Below are positions 1-26,889 of a DNA stretch of 64,000 nucleotides, piece after piece (position 1 is the stretch's first letter; every line of letters starts with the position of its first letter). This DNA comes from Centropus unirufus (taxonomy: Eukaryota > Chordata > Aves > Cuculiformes > Centropidae). The notes beneath the pieces were generated by a model that did no database searches, had not been told where the DNA came from, and saw nothing but the letters and a program-made list of their open reading frames with translations. Where the stretch lies: assembly GCA_013397695.1 (NCBI GenBank), contig VYZI01000050.1:292747-356746 (forward strand), read 5' to 3'. A program made the position numbers and the translations under genes.

Positions 1-10392
<10,392 letters not shown>

Positions 10393-11799
10393 TAACCTTT
10401 TTGATCTCTAATAATACAAGTCATATCCAGATGTCATGGCAATTAAGCAGGGGGAACTGTATGTAGGTATTGCTGAGTCCTAACTAAAAATCAGACAAGG
10501 ATGTTTGAGTTAATTTTATTGGTGACTTGATAGCTGTTTCATTATGTGTTTTCAAAGAAATATATTAATCAATTCATGTACAGTGGAAAAGGTATATCAC
10601 TCTTCAATTATGAAGAATTAGTTCTTTGGAGAATTGATGCTTTAAGCTGGGTTTTAAAGGTTTGCTTCAGGTTATTTTATATGACAAAGGTATTTGGGTT
10701 TTTTTTCTTTGTTTTTTTTTTTTTAATTGAAGCATCCAAATTGTGTACTCTTAATCAGATAGTGATAAATGAATAGTATGCTAGCTAAAGATCATATAAA
10801 TGTGTTCCACAGAACAAATAGATATCTTTTAGAGCCACACTCTCCTTGCAATATTAATAGGACTGGAAAACATCTGAATACATTTGGGAATGTCCTTTGA
10901 AAATGTTTGCATTATTCTGTACAAGTAACATGAGCGGGTAAGATAGAGCAGAATCCCAAAATGTTAACTGGCTTGATATTGCAGAAGCAGATTCCAGTGA
11001 TGTCTTCCAAGAGAAGGTAGCAATATATAGGTACAAAAGAAGCTGCTCATAAAAAAACCTTACTTTAACCCTGAAGTATACATAGAAGATATGTCTTTGT
11101 GTGTCTTCTCTGGTTTAATGAGCCAACTCCAAAGACTGGGAATTCCTTATGCTCAGAGGCCATTTATACCCATATTTTTTAATTAAACTATGTACTTCAT
11201 AGTTCAATTAAATACCTAAATGGAAACAATAGTCAGCATTTCTAATGCACAGCTTTTAGTGACTTTAGTTTATGTTTATATTATGTTTTCTAGCGGACTG
11301 AATAATTTTAATTGAAAACAAAATGTATTTAAGATTTGAAAATACGTCTCTCTTTAGAGGTACTTATGGTTGTTGTGGGGGGTACAATTAAAATTCTTAG
11401 TAAATATGCATGCATACTGCTATTTTTTTGCTTTGTTTTTCATTGATTAAATGGCTTTTATTATGTCTTACTAATTTTAAACCTCTCCTTGTATTTGTTG
11501 TTCATTGTTGCCAGACCAGTTAGTCTAGTTGTTAAGCCCAAATCATTAAATGAACGTTCAATTATTTTAGCATCTTAAAAATGTAGACAGGAAATGCAAC
11601 ACAAAGATGTGGTACTAGCTATCAGTCCATCAAGTTATGTTATTTATATTGTACCAGGTAGGTTTTAAGTGAAAAGAAACTTTTCTTTCAGGGTATACAA
11701 TATTGTGAAAAACATGACTAGAGGAAAATGAGAACAAAATAACAAATATTGTATCTTTAATGATGTCCCTGCACCCAAGAGCAAGTAGTCAACCTTTTC

Positions 11800-12645
11800 A
11801 AAACAAGTCCAACCATACCTGTCTAGCACTAAATCATATCCCTAAGCACCTCATCTACCCATCTTTTGAATACCTCCAGGGATGCTGAATCCACCACCTC
11901 TCTGGGCAGCCTGTTCCAGCACCTGATGACCCCTTCAGAGATAAGTTTTTTCCTAATGTCCAATCTGAACCTCCCTTGGCACAGCTTGAGGCCATTCCCC
12001 CTTGTTGGAATCCCTGTCACTTTGCAGAAGAGACTCCTCATAAGACTTGTTCTCCAGACCCTTCAACAGCTTTCTTGCTCTTCTCTGGACATGCTCCAGA
12101 ACCTCAACATCCTTCTTGTAGTGAGGCGCCCAGAACTGAACACAGCATTCAAGGTGTGGCTTCACCAGGGCCAAGTACAGGGGCAGAATCACCTCCCTGG
12201 ACCTTCTGGTCATGCTGTTTCTGATACAGGCCAAGATGCCCTTGGCCTTTTGGGTTACCTCAGCACACTGCTGGCTCATGTTCAGTCAACTGCCAACCAG
12301 CACTCCCAGGTTCTTCTCTGCCAGGCAGATTTCCAGCCCCTCTTCCTGTAGAGATGCCTGTGGTTGTTGTGTCCCAAGTGCAGGACAAGGCATTTGGCCT
12401 TGTTAAACCTCATCCCATTGGTTTCAGCCCATCTGTCCAGATTCTTCAGATCCCTTTAAAGAGCCTTCCTACTGTCAAGCAGATCAACACTTCTACCTAG
12501 CTTACTGTCATCTGTGAACTTGCTAGGGGCACATTGAATCCCTTTGTCCAGGTCATTGATAAAGATATTTAACAGGATATGACCCAGCACTGGACACTGG
12601 GGAGCACCACTTGCTCTTGTGCTGCCAGGATTTCCTTCTTGAAGA
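11800..12645 (-). mobile_element. CR1 LINE fragment, antisense: ORF2 3' part and 3' UTR
   Basis: Read on the - strand this is the end of a CR1 non-LTR retrotransposon. An open stretch at 12279-11953 carries the hallmark block at the C-terminal end of ORF2, with [41 protein letters not shown] and KLLKGLE visible. A second frame at 12041-11829 carries the final [14 protein letters not shown] block (here [20 protein letters not shown]). Upstream, near 12540-12640, decayed reverse-transcriptase sequence continues. Frames change between blocks, so the copy is dead. The usual short 3' tail repeat is not clear at the 11800 end, so the extreme 3' end is lost or diverged. It is antisense to GRIK2. Confidence 0.93.
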
Positions 12646-13215
12646 GCACCTTAAGCCTGGTTCCACCATCCTCCCACTTCACAACTAGTTTAAAGCTCTT
12701 TTAATGAGCCCTACTAGATTCTTAGAGATTATTCTTACACCCCTTGGTGTATTCCCAAGTATTCCCCATCCCTGGACATGAGGCCTTGAGATGGATAGGC
12801 CAGGCTGTGGTTGTTGCACCTAAAATTTTGCTTCTCACATCAGGTTTGGAGCCAGTTATTAATTTTCTGATTTTTCTTTTTCCCTCCCTCCTAATTTTTT
12901 ATAATTGGAATGGTCGAGGAAATCTATGCCCTGGGGCCCTTCACCATTCTTCCCAATATCCTGAAGTTTCTCTTATTTACCTGCAGTTTCCTATAAAGGA
13001 TTTAATTACTGCCTACTTGGAATACTAGATGTGGATAGTAATCTATAGGCACTAGGGTTGGGAGATTTCTTTAAACATCCCTCACAGAGGCCCCGGATAG
13101 GCAGCAGACCTCCCTCTGTAGGGGGTCCAGTCTGCAGATGGGGCCCTCTGTTCCCTTCAGAAGGGAATCCCCCAAAACAATGACCCGTCTTTTCTTCTTT
13201 TCAGAGGTTATTCTG
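12645..13215 (-). mobile_element. CR1 LINE fragment, antisense: ORF1 esterase-domain remnant
   Basis: On the - strand near 13200-13080 the sequence reads KKRRVIVLGDSLLKGTEG, then CRLDPLQREVCCLSGASV. That is the SGNH-esterase-like block of CR1 ORF1, with the GDS motif that would hold the nucleophile serine. The rest, down to about 12645, resembles the 3' half of ORF1 but is interrupted by stops. It directly abuts the ORF2 3' end at about 12645, in the same orientation and the correct 5'-to-3' order. This suits one CR1 copy that lost most of ORF2 by internal deletion. Two separate insertions are possible. The outer boundary is approximate. Confidence 0.75.
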
Positions 13216-14523
13216 ATAGTTGGCTCTAAATTATTTTATCAAACTACCCTGCTCATATGTTTTCGATGGCTTTCCATTCTGCTCCAATATTGAAATGTTT
13301 TAAATATGTTTAAAATGTTTGCTGAAAAATAATAAAAGGAAAATTTTAAATATTTGTTTGTGAAGTATTAATTAACCATTTTTTCTGGTAATGGAGGGGT
13401 GAACTTTGGGAGACAAGAAAAATGGTTTCTCCTTGAGAGATTAACAATGAAGTTGTTGGAAGAGAAAACATGCTGGAAATGAAGAAAACAATGTATGCTG
13501 AGATGCCAGTGAAATGACAGCTACTGTTTTCTCTGCCAAAAAATACATAATGAAGAGGAAAAATAAAATCCAATCATTCACACAAGCATGATTAAATCAA
13601 GGCAAATCTCAGTGGTAAATAGATCACAGGACAACCAGCGAAAGCAGACATGATTTGAAGGGATAAGGAAGCACTGGAATAATAACAGCATGGAAATGAC
13701 AATTGTCTGAAAAGAAATGTGGTCTTTGGAGAAGTGAGAAAAGTGAGAGAAAGGAGATCTGGAAAAGGACAACAGTAGTACATGACAGAATCAGGAATGT
13801 GCATAGGATATTCTAGGCTAGAAATTCTGTAAGGTATGACAGACCTGACTACAAACAGCTAAGGTTTAGGTGACTGTATATGTGTTCTGCATATAGAGGA
13901 CGATACCTTGCACAGTTGATAAAAAATTATTTTTTGTTATGTAGTTAGCAAGAGAGATGAAGATGTTTGATATGTATGTGAATTTATAGAGTAATATTAT
14001 GAATATTTTTTCTTCATTTTTACTGAAGCAGTATGTATCTTGCTTTTCAAAACATGTCTTAAGTATTTTCTTCCACGGTTAAAAAAATGTACACATGTAT
14101 AAGATAAGCTTGAGTCCTTTTAAGTACATGGCATTGCTTGTCAAAATAGAAAAAAAAATCTTTCTCATTAGGTTATTAATTTTAAAAGAAAGGTTTAATA
14201 ATGAATGAAAATATTGTAGACTCAAATTTTGTGTGGCAACTTAGTGCACTCATTAGTATGTAAAACTATAAGCCTCTTTCACATTTACTGCACTAAACAG
14301 TCTAAAAATATTATTTCTATCAGATGATCTGGTTCATAAATTCCTTTAATAGTCAGTAATATGCTCTAACTGCTAGGAAATGACTTGCTTGACCTAATTT
14401 TAGTATAACTCCAACTGTGTAGTCTGATCCTGGTAGTATTCTTTTGCAGTTTTTGCTATGTAAGTGTGATAAAAGTGTATTATGTGACCTCAGAAATATT
14501 AATCCTTTGTTTATTTTTTTAAG

Positions 14524-14577
14524 GCTTTAGCTATGGGAATGATGACGGAATACTATCACTATATCTTTACCACACTG
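14524..14577 (+). CDS. GRIK2: GRIK2 coding exon, 54 bp: GluK2 amino-terminal domain, about residues 242-259
   Basis: This short exon encodes exactly 18 codons, ALAMGMMTEYYHYIFTTL, with phase 0 at both ends. It covers the end of a lower-lobe helix and the following core strand of the amino-terminal domain. The acceptor is TTTTTTTAAG|GCT. The donor is CTG|GTAAGT, a near-consensus site. Because it is short and symmetric, skipping it would delete 18 residues without a frameshift, but the lost strand would probably wreck the fold. Length and sequence match mammalian GRIK2 as remembered. Confidence 0.98.
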
Positions 14578-17585
<3,008 letters not shown>

Positions 17586-18533
17586 TGAATATCAGTGTTT
17601 AGTTCCGTTTTGTATGTATGTGATCCCCCCAAAACTTGAGTTTTTGTAACTCTTACTAAAATTCTTACTATATTTTCTGGTTTCTATGACTTGACATAGC
17701 TGTTTAGTCTGGTAGTTTGGAATTTTTTTTCCCTTCAACTGCCAGTATTCTCTGGATTCAATTTTGTGAAAATCATAGCTTAATTCACATAAAATAGGTT
17801 TTCAATGAGTTTTTGTTCATTAGTTGGAATTCAGTCTATAACTTTAAAGTCAGGAAGGGATTTAGTTTAAAGCATATCCTACATTATTAACTATTTAGTT
17901 TTCAAATTTGTTGAAATATCTGATTTTCTACTTTGGCCTGAAGTGATCGGTAACACCTTTTCTAATGTGGTTCCACCACTCTTCAGGTTTTTTTTCTTCA
18001 GAAAGCTTTTCATTTTCCATTTGAAAACCAGTAAATTCTGTTTCTTGATTAGTATCGTAGTTATCTATCATTTATTTAGATAATGTTATCTGAGTCACAT
18101 AACATAGCTAATCTTTTGAACATTTTTTTTCCTGCTGATAAGATTTAAAGTTTGATGTCTTTTGATTCTAAGTCACAATCAATATTTTATAAAGTTAATT
18201 TCCCTTTTTTGTGCTGTTTTTTGAAAATTAGGCTTTTTTGGAGAAAAATACTTCTTTTGTTGTAAATAGTGTCTTGATAATTGAAAATGTTTTAAATTTA
18301 GTTTCTTTAATAGTTCTACTATGCTGCACTTTTAAAGTACTAGATGATGGGCAATGTAAAGCTACATTGCTAATTTGTCTAAAAGAATCAAATTAATCAA
18401 ATATCCAAAGAATCAAATGAACAACTAAAAATTTTTGAAATGAATGAAGTATTCATCTGGTTTACATCTAGGTGCTGCCAATTATCTTAAGTAATTCTCT
18501 CATGCTTCTTTGTGTTAATATTTTCAATCTGAT

Positions 18534-18570
18534 TTTACTGATTTACTGATTTACTGATTTACTGATTTAC
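18534..18570. repeat. 8-bp tandem repeat, unit TTTACTGA
   Basis: More than four head-to-tail copies of TTTACTGA with no mismatch among the full units. The perfect array suggests recent slippage and probably length polymorphism. Confidence 0.92.
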
Positions 18571-20822
18571 AATTTAAAACTTGTAGTGGTTCATCTCATT
18601 GTAGCTAAATATTTTATGCACTGATCAGAAATATGATTGATCTCAAAGCTTTAGATAGTTACTATAATCAGTGGCTACAGATACTTTATCAGAACTTAGG
18701 TTCTTTTGTGATGCTGTAAATGAAGTGCCACTGTCAGAAAAGATTGTGGTGTGAGGCATAAACTTATTATGGACAGTGTATGACTGTGTAAGACCATACT
18801 TTACATCATTTGTTTGCCTCAGGGTAGTAAAAGGTAAAGAATTGTATTAAAAACACACTTGCTTCTCTTCTGGAACATTAAGAAGCCTATTTCTAAATCT
18901 AACAATCTAACGAAGCAAGTATTTATACGAACTGTCATGACTGTTTTACGGGAATTTGTTATGTTGATTAAACATCTAAATGTGCTTTGATTACCTGGGT
19001 TTCAGATATCTGAGATATCCAGATAGAATTTAAACGATATTTAAGGCCTAATAATCTTCACAAGTATTAGGTGCTTACAGAGCTCTTATAATTTGGCCCT
19101 TAGACAAAGAAAAAAAATTTGTCAAGACGTCAGTTTTACAAGGAATGTCTTTGGAATGTATAAATGAAAGTTATATGATTACCATTGCACAAAGATCTTT
19201 ATTCTGGGCTCAGAATAAAATTAATGAAATAAGTCATTTTATTGTCATTATCTATAAAGTTAAGTTTTTTAAAATTTAATTTCCATTTCACTGGTTTTGA
19301 TGTATATTTAAAAAACAAAACTGCACTCAGGAATTAAAGATTCTACACAGATATTAATTGCTGTTATGGAACACTCTTACTCATTTGGGTTGAAGTGGGA
19401 ATTCGATTTTTTTTCACTGCTTGATAACCACTACATCTCATTCAGAAATATGTTTGCAATAAGGCTGCTCAATAGCAGCACATTCAGCTTGAACCATCTA
19501 GTTAAATGCCCCTTAATCAGAAGTTGAAACATCTGAAACATGAGAATTTGCCAAATAAATCAAGGTTTGTAAAGCTGAGAATTTCAAGACCTCAGTGAAG
19601 AGTAACTGTTTTCCAATGGTGTAAAACCAGGCAGTTATAGATCACAATGTTTATAAGCTCTGGTAGTGCTTGTGTTATGCCTTTCTTCCTTTGACTTTTC
19701 CACCATATGCAAATTAATTTAGCCATTCTGACAGGGTTAGAACTGTCAATTTAATTCTGACATTACAGTTCCTTATTTATGGTTCAAAAAGTTTCCAGTC
19801 ATAATTCTAATTTGTGTTTTTTAGGCTTGTGTAACTCTTTAGTTAAAATATAGTTTTCCTTGAAATTATCTCACCTTTAGCATCCAAATGTGATAAAAAC
19901 TGGATATAAAATCTTCCCTTTGTTTCTAAGCTGCTTCTCAGCATAGCACTAGAAACAGTGGTGCTTCAGGACAGCTGAGAGGATTAGGGGAGAAAACCAA
20001 AATTTTGATCACATGTTATTGTCGTCTTAGGGTTTCTTAAGATTCTTTGCATTGGTCTTCGAAAACCAAATGCTCCATATACAGTGATGAATTCTACCAT
20101 ATATATTAATTCTATTACTCAATAAAGGTTGACTTATTTGTATAACAAAGAAAATAAACTTAATCAATTTTATGATTTAGATGAGTAACTACAGCACAAT
20201 TATCTTATTTCTTTCTGTGACTCCAGAAAGTCTGCAGAAATTTTGAAATAATTTGCTGTGTTTCGTAGCATGAATTTAGGTTTGTAAGAATTTGTCTTGA
20301 TTTAGGCTGGAACAAAAATCTGAATCTTGGCTTTTCCTGTAAGATGGAAAACTAGCTAATTATGATGACTGAATGTTTTTGTTAAATTCTTACATTATTG
20401 TCTTCTGTATTGTAGTAATGGAAAGATATTCTGGAAAACACAGGAGAAACATACTATTTCAAAAAACTTTACTTTCGTATACTTGATTTCTTATTTTTAT
20501 TCCTGTGCTAGTTGCATACAGAAAGAGGAAAAAAACCCTAACCCCCGACTCATGTGTCCATATATGACAATGATGATCCAGACCAAGCAAGGCAGAGAAT
20601 GAATTAAATGTTATGAGTTCAGAATTCTTTTAGCCTACAACTATTAATCTTCCAGTTTTTTGTGCCTCAAGTCAGAACTCTAGCATACATAATTCAGGTG
20701 GTCTAACAAGTTCTGCTGATTCATTAAGGTAAAATTTTCCCTGCTAATTGCTTTTACCTTTCACCCAATTTAGATACCTGCTTTTGTTTAACACAGAAAA
20801 GTGTGTACTTTTAATTTTGATT

Positions 20823-20846
20823 ATTCTATTCTTTATTCTATTCTTT
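20823..20846. repeat. 12-bp tandem duplication, unit ATTCTATTCTTT
   Basis: Two perfect adjacent copies of a 12-base pyrimidine-rich unit in intron sequence. Confidence 0.85.
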
Positions 20847-22942
20847 AGTGTTCAATTCAGTAGCTGATATAGCAAATGCAGGGAAGCACTGTGGTACTTG
20901 ATGAATGCTATAGCTAGGGTTGATTTTACAGTGTTTCCTCAGAAAAATATTATTTTGGGTCTGATATGTTTTGTAGGCTGCATACCTTTTATTTTCTGGG
21001 CATAGTGTGTTTTTGGAACTTAGGTACTCTCCACCAGGATACTTAATATTTCTCAGCAAGTGAAAACCAGTTGTAATAAAAATATAATGATATTAAATAC
21101 CAAGGGAAAAATATAGAAAGTTGTTGCATACTCAGTATAGGCTTATGGTTCACTTCTGTGTATGAGTTTTTAATCTGGTTCAAAAAAAGGGACAGAAGGT
21201 TTTATGAATAAGATTTTGAATTTATTAGAAGCTGGTGTATAGATTTCTTTGGATAAGGGGAATAGATCAAAGGAAATTTTCTTTAAATTCTTAGCTGTAA
21301 AAAAGAAGCACAGATCACTAGGAAATTCCTAATGCCTTCATACACTGTCCATATTTGAAAGAATATAAAAATGCATTCACTTGGCAGAGCTGTCTAGGAA
21401 ATTGGTTTTGAAACAGGACATTTTGAGGGATACAGTAAAAATACTGAAGTCATAATTGCTTTTGAATTTATGAATGGAAATCAAAGAGAATAATGTTCAA
21501 TTTGTAAATGTGTAGGTATTTTTCACTACTTAGCTTTCCATATATGCACACCCAAAGACTTGGGGAACACAATTATGTGTTTTAATATATTCATTATTTG
21601 TTCTCTGTTTGTCCTGATTGTAAGAAACCTTTCACTAAGTGCCATTTCAATATCCAAAGTGCATGACTGTCCTGCAAAATCTAGTTTATATGAATGTCCA
21701 CTTCATTATGGTTATGTTAGTTTAATATTCTCAGTTTCTTATTCAATCAAATGATAAGATAAAGAATTGTTAAAGAATGGTGGAAAGCTGAGCATGGATA
21801 AACAAAACCAGTTTATTTTTAGTTGCATTAAATCAGTTTGTTTGAAAAAAAATGCTAAAATTCTGTAACGAATTAGACCAACTCATGAAGTCCATGTTAA
21901 ATGGCTGGCTGTAATCAAATGAAAGAGATCAATAATTGTAATTATCAGCCCTTATAATCAAGAAAAATTAAGCCCTTTGGCTTACTTTTGGTAAAACTTT
22001 TTGAATCGTGTTAAACTAATTTGGTTAAGCTGTTGGAAAGTGTACCTTTTTTCCCAGTATAGGCAAGACAGGAAGAGATTAAAAAGGTAAGGGAAGACAT
22101 TGACACCATGGCATTTCTAGTTGAAGAAACATCTGAAACTTAAAAATCTAGAATTAAAACGTGATTCAGGTACTCCTCTGCTGCTATGGAAGACAAATAC
22201 ACATTTTCCAGATTCAGTACTCTATTCATACTCTACACCCCATCAAAAAAGACCCTCACACCACACCCCCCAAAAACACAATCCAACTACTAAAACACAA
22301 GAATTTGAGTCTGGGTGTGTCTGATCGATGCTGTTCAGAGTTAAGTGAGCAGCATGAGCCAAGAAAATGTGTGAATTTAAAAATATAGTAGTGGCAGAGA
22401 AAGAGATTATAGCTTTTAACCGGTGTTAAAATTAATATCCCGATTACTGACTGAAAAAAATTAAGGAGATGCAAACCAAAAAAATATACTCTATTAGCAA
22501 TAATAATATTTAGTTAATTTTATTTTTTAATCTGATTTTGTTCTATACCTCAATTTTGGAGTTTCTTGAGCAGCATTCTCTAAATTCAAAGCAGGCTAAA
22601 AATATAGTCTGTCATCCAGAGTTTTCTTTCTGCACACTTCTGGAGTTTGACTTATGCTAATCATCCCTGATATCAGATTTTTCAATTGCTGTACAAGCTA
22701 ATACAGATAGTGAGGTTATTGTACTGCATCTAAATTCTGCACTGAGATAGAAAGCTCTAAGCTTTATTTTTATTTTCCTTTAGTCAAATTTTTTTTTTTT
22801 ATAGTTACTTGAGGCTAAAAAAGAATACATTCATTGCAGGTATAGCATTTTAAAGCTTGTTCAATTAATACCTAATGAAGTTTAGGTGCTTATCTAGTGG
22901 TGTTGACAGAATTTACAGCTGCTTTACTTCCTGCTAATGCCT

Positions 22943-22968
22943 CAGATGTGCTTTTAAATGTGCTTTTA
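22943..22968. repeat. 12-bp tandem duplication, unit near ATGTGCTTTTAA
   Basis: Two adjacent copies, followed by an A/T-only run at 22967-22990 that can fold back on itself. Confidence 0.75.
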
Positions 22969-23750
22969 AAAATATATTTTTTTAAAATATCTTTTTTCAG
23001 TTCTGTTATTATCTTGGTTTGAAATGGTAATTTCTTTAATTTAACAATGAAGTTATAGTAGATGAGACTGATTTTTTTAAATAACTTGCTATGAATTTGT
23101 CATTTAGTTCTGTTAACTATAGGATGATTTATCTGAAACTGCCATTTCTTATCTCTGCCCAACAATACAGAAATTGTAGTTATACTTGAGATAGATAGTT
23201 AAACATGGACAGAAGGATTGGATGAGAAAAAGGTACTGTTAAGGTTCCTGAGGGTGAAAAGATCCATAAAAATTAAAAGAAATACTCATTATAGAAATAC
23301 AGCTTTGGATTTTGATTTAGAGCTTCAAAGGGGATAGCTTGTTATGTAGACAGCTTTATAATTATCCCTTTAGCAAAAGGAATTTTCTGGATTTGCTGAT
23401 GAGATGTGTTTAGTAAAACACTGTAGCAGCAAATGTGTACTTCAAAGGAAATACTAAACAATTAGTTATTACTGCATTACAAGCTAGGAATCTCCCCTAG
23501 GCACACTTAACTTCATGAGTTTAGGGACTATGCAGCATTTCACGCTGTAAGATGTTTTAGAAATGACATGTCAGCTGTTTTGAGAATTAATTACATTATT
23601 AAATATTTGACTCATGTATATAGTCTTTCTTGGTATTTGAGGAAGCAGGATCTATGAGAAAGCTGTGATCCTATCCTGAAGCAAAGATATACCTTAGTGT
23701 TATCTAGAATTCAGTGAACACTGCAGCCTCTTTTCCATGGGAGACTTCAT

Positions 23751-23786
23751 AGAATTCTGCCAGATGTTAGAATTCTGCCAGATGTG
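23751..23786. repeat. About 18-bp tandem duplication, unit AGAATTCTGCCAGATGTT
   Basis: Two near-perfect adjacent copies, each containing GAATTCTGCCAGATGT. This is a simple local duplication with no sign of target-site or mobile-element structure. Confidence 0.85.
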
Positions 23787-24789
23787 GTATCAGGATGTAT
23801 GTATTTATAAATATAGTAAATTGAACAAGGATTTATATAAGGCTTTCATATTAGAACATTGCCGCTCCATCTTTACAAAGTAATAAAGGCAACTCAGTAC
23901 AAGCATAGAAATGGCAGAGCTTGTTGGTTGCAACCTGCGAGAAGTTCCTATACAATCTCGAACATTTGCCTGAACTATAAGTTGTTTTTTGAAATAGGAA
24001 CTTCAGGGCCTTTAATTGGGAAATGTGCAAGTTTTCACACTTTATGAAACTTTAAGTCGGAATACTGTAAACCAGTATACCTTAATCTCTCAAAGAACAT
24101 AGTTTTCTTAGGATATACATTCAGAAATTCAGTCTAATAGTTAATTTATTCACTGTATTTATTTTAACATTTCAGAAAAAGTGAAAAAAGCAAGATTACT
24201 TTTATTCTGCTTCTCATCCCTTATGGTTAAAGGATGCTGTCTTTAGGAGCAGCATAATCTATTAGAGTTGGTAATCAGCAAACTTAATTGCGGGAATGAA
24301 CAACTAGCAATCATTATAGCTACATTTGCAGGATGTACCAAGGTGACAGTGCAGCTGTGCTGGGTTATTCAGCAATGTAAATCATTCAATTTTTGGAGAG
24401 AATAGACCATCAGTGTAGGCATTTTTGTGTATTTCTCAGCTTCACAGTAACACTATCTGTTAGAGCTGCTATGCACTCACTAGTGAGTTTTTTAAAAATT
24501 TTCTGGGTAAAATCCTGGTCCTTTGAGACTCAGTATACGTGTGCAATTTGGCTAACTTTTAGTTTGGCACGTGAATGCCAGGCTTAGCTATGGCAACGCA
24601 GATGAACTGAAGAGTTAATTTTTTTAAGTATTTTTTTAATGGAGTATTAAACACTACTTACTATACTGAAGTGAAAAAGAATATTTGTCTCTGAATATTC
24701 AAGTGGTTAATTTGGTTGAAGGTAGGTAAGCTCTAACTGTCTTCATTCATAATATACTTCTGATTTGTGAAAGACATGAACATGTTATT

Positions 24790-24856
24790 TCTTTCTGTTA
24801 CTAATTACTAATTTTATTTCTGTTACTAATTAACTTCTTTCTGTTAATAATTACTA
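24790..24856. repeat. Imperfect triple repeat of a TTTCTGTTACTAATTA-like unit
   Basis: Three diverged copies of a roughly 20-base unit (TTTCTGTTACTAATTACT, TTTCTGTTACTAATTAAC, TTTCTGTTAATAATTACT) lie in a row. Confidence 0.8.
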
Positions 24857-25579
24857 GACCAATTTACATAGCTGGTAGAAGGAAACAAGCTTCTTACATG
24901 CTCTCCTCTCCCCAATAGATCTAATGGCATATATTTCTAAAGATAGATGTAAAGGCACATTTTTCTTCTCTTTTTCCTGTTCCCATTTATTGTAAAAAAA
25001 ATATATTATTTCTCATTATAAAACCTTTTTTTATTCATATCTCCTTAAGCTGCAGCACAGTATTTCTTATTTTAAATTGATTCATGTAGTACATGTAGAC
25101 TACACTGGGGCTTCCATACAGATCAGATATATAGTTAATGCTTCAGTTAATTTTCCTATGGGAGTACACTATTTCCTATCCAGAACAACATTGGCTCTAA
25201 TTTAATGATTTGCAGATGCTACAGGATACTCTGTCTGGCCTCCGTCTGCCCCTCTAAAAGACCACAAGTCTATAATTTCAGAGTATCTGCCCACTTTTTG
25301 TTTATGTTTAACATGTATTTGAATATTTCAAATGGTCCTATATGCCTGCATTTAGGCTACTTAAGTTTCAAACTAGAATTATGGCTGTGAACATCCACTT
25401 AAACAGTCTAGTAGGAGTATAATTGCCACGAACACACTTAGAGAGCTATTAAACAGTGCCTATGAAAATTCAAGCATCAACTGGATTCTATGTATGAATA
25501 TCTTTGTGTCAGACTGGAAATAAATACTTATATTATTGTATATTTTCTTTCTCTGCCGTCCCAAACCACGTTCGTCATA

Positions 25580-25835
25580 CTGCAACCTCAGTAAGTTTGC
25601 AGATGACACCGAGTTTGGCAGGAGTGTTGATTTGCTTGAGGTAAAGAAGGTTCTACTGAGGGATCTGGACAAGCAAGATGGATGGGCTAAGGCCAGTTGT
25701 ATGGTATTCAACAAGGACAAGTGTTGGCTCTTGCACTTGGGTCACAACAACCCCATGCAACTCTATAGGTTTGGGTAAGAGTAGCTGGGAAGCTGCCCCA
25801 TGGAAAAGGACCTGAGTTCTATTAGTTCATGGTGG
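25580..25835 (+). mobile_element. CR1 LINE fragment, sense: reverse-transcriptase palm
   Basis: In one frame this reads [19 protein letters not shown], then [10 protein letters not shown] and [20 protein letters not shown]. These are the FADD catalytic block and the following thumb-proximal part of CR1 ORF2. The frame stays open through that block and then breaks at about 25779, after which recognisable sequence fades by about 25835. Both the 5' and 3' ends of the element are missing, so this is an internal fragment, not a normal 5'-truncated insertion. It lies in the same direction as GRIK2. Confidence 0.9.
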
Positions 25836-26889
25836 TATACAGCAGCAGGAGAAGAATTAATGTAGGAACATACTTGCATATTTATGAACTTTAAAATCTG
25901 TTGTTGATACGTATACGAACACAAAGTAAATAAAATTACACAGAAAACAATTTAGCAATGGTTCTCTGAAGAAGAAAGTGCTGTAACATTTCTTTATCCT
26001 CTGTGCAGTAAGCTTATTTGAGGATAGGTTTGTTGTCGGAATTTTTTTTTTCCATTAACAGAGTATACTTCTACAAAGCACAAGGGAATATCTGTGATCT
26101 TCACAACTTCCATGTCCCCTATGAATATATCTACTCTGTTTCTGTCTTTGAAGATGTTTTCCTTTCTTAAGCTTTCTTTTTTTTCTTAAAAAAATATCAA
26201 GCACAGAGGAGTAGCTACTGCAGAGTTGGATATGTTTGTTTTCAACTTCTAGTTGATTATGGAAATGTAAATGCTGACATACCATTCTTTGTTTGAAGAA
26301 CACTGTTGAGCATGTAAGGTCCTCATCCTGAAATTCAATGTATGATGACAAATCGAATATTTCTGTCTTGAATTTAAAGATCTATAGCAACATCTGGGAG
26401 CAATTTAAAAGGCTTCTTTGTTCTTTGGCATTATTAGATCTTCATATGCTTGTATAATGCAAAGATGTGCTTAAAGATTTTTATTAGTAAATGCTTAGAG
26501 TTGCCACGGGTTTGCAATTAACAAGGAAAATAAGAACACAAACTGCTTATTTAAAATTGAATATTCCTCTATTACTATAAGTAGATTTCTCTATCCATTT
26601 GCTGGGTTTAGTCCTGAGACAGAATTCTAGATAAAAAAACCTAAAAGAAACCTAAAAAAGAAAAATAAATATGCCTTTTATCGAAATTTTTGTCAAGTTC
26701 CATCAGAATATTCCCTTTATGTTTATTTTAGCTTTGGACATCCTTAGGTTTCTTTGAATTTGTTCATTCATATTTGGCCTGTACATTGTCTAAATACTTG
26801 TCTTAAAGTTCATCACTAAGGAACAGACACTACCAATGTTAGGTTTTAAGCAATTTAAATGTGAAGATCTTGAAAGAAGTTATCTTTCA

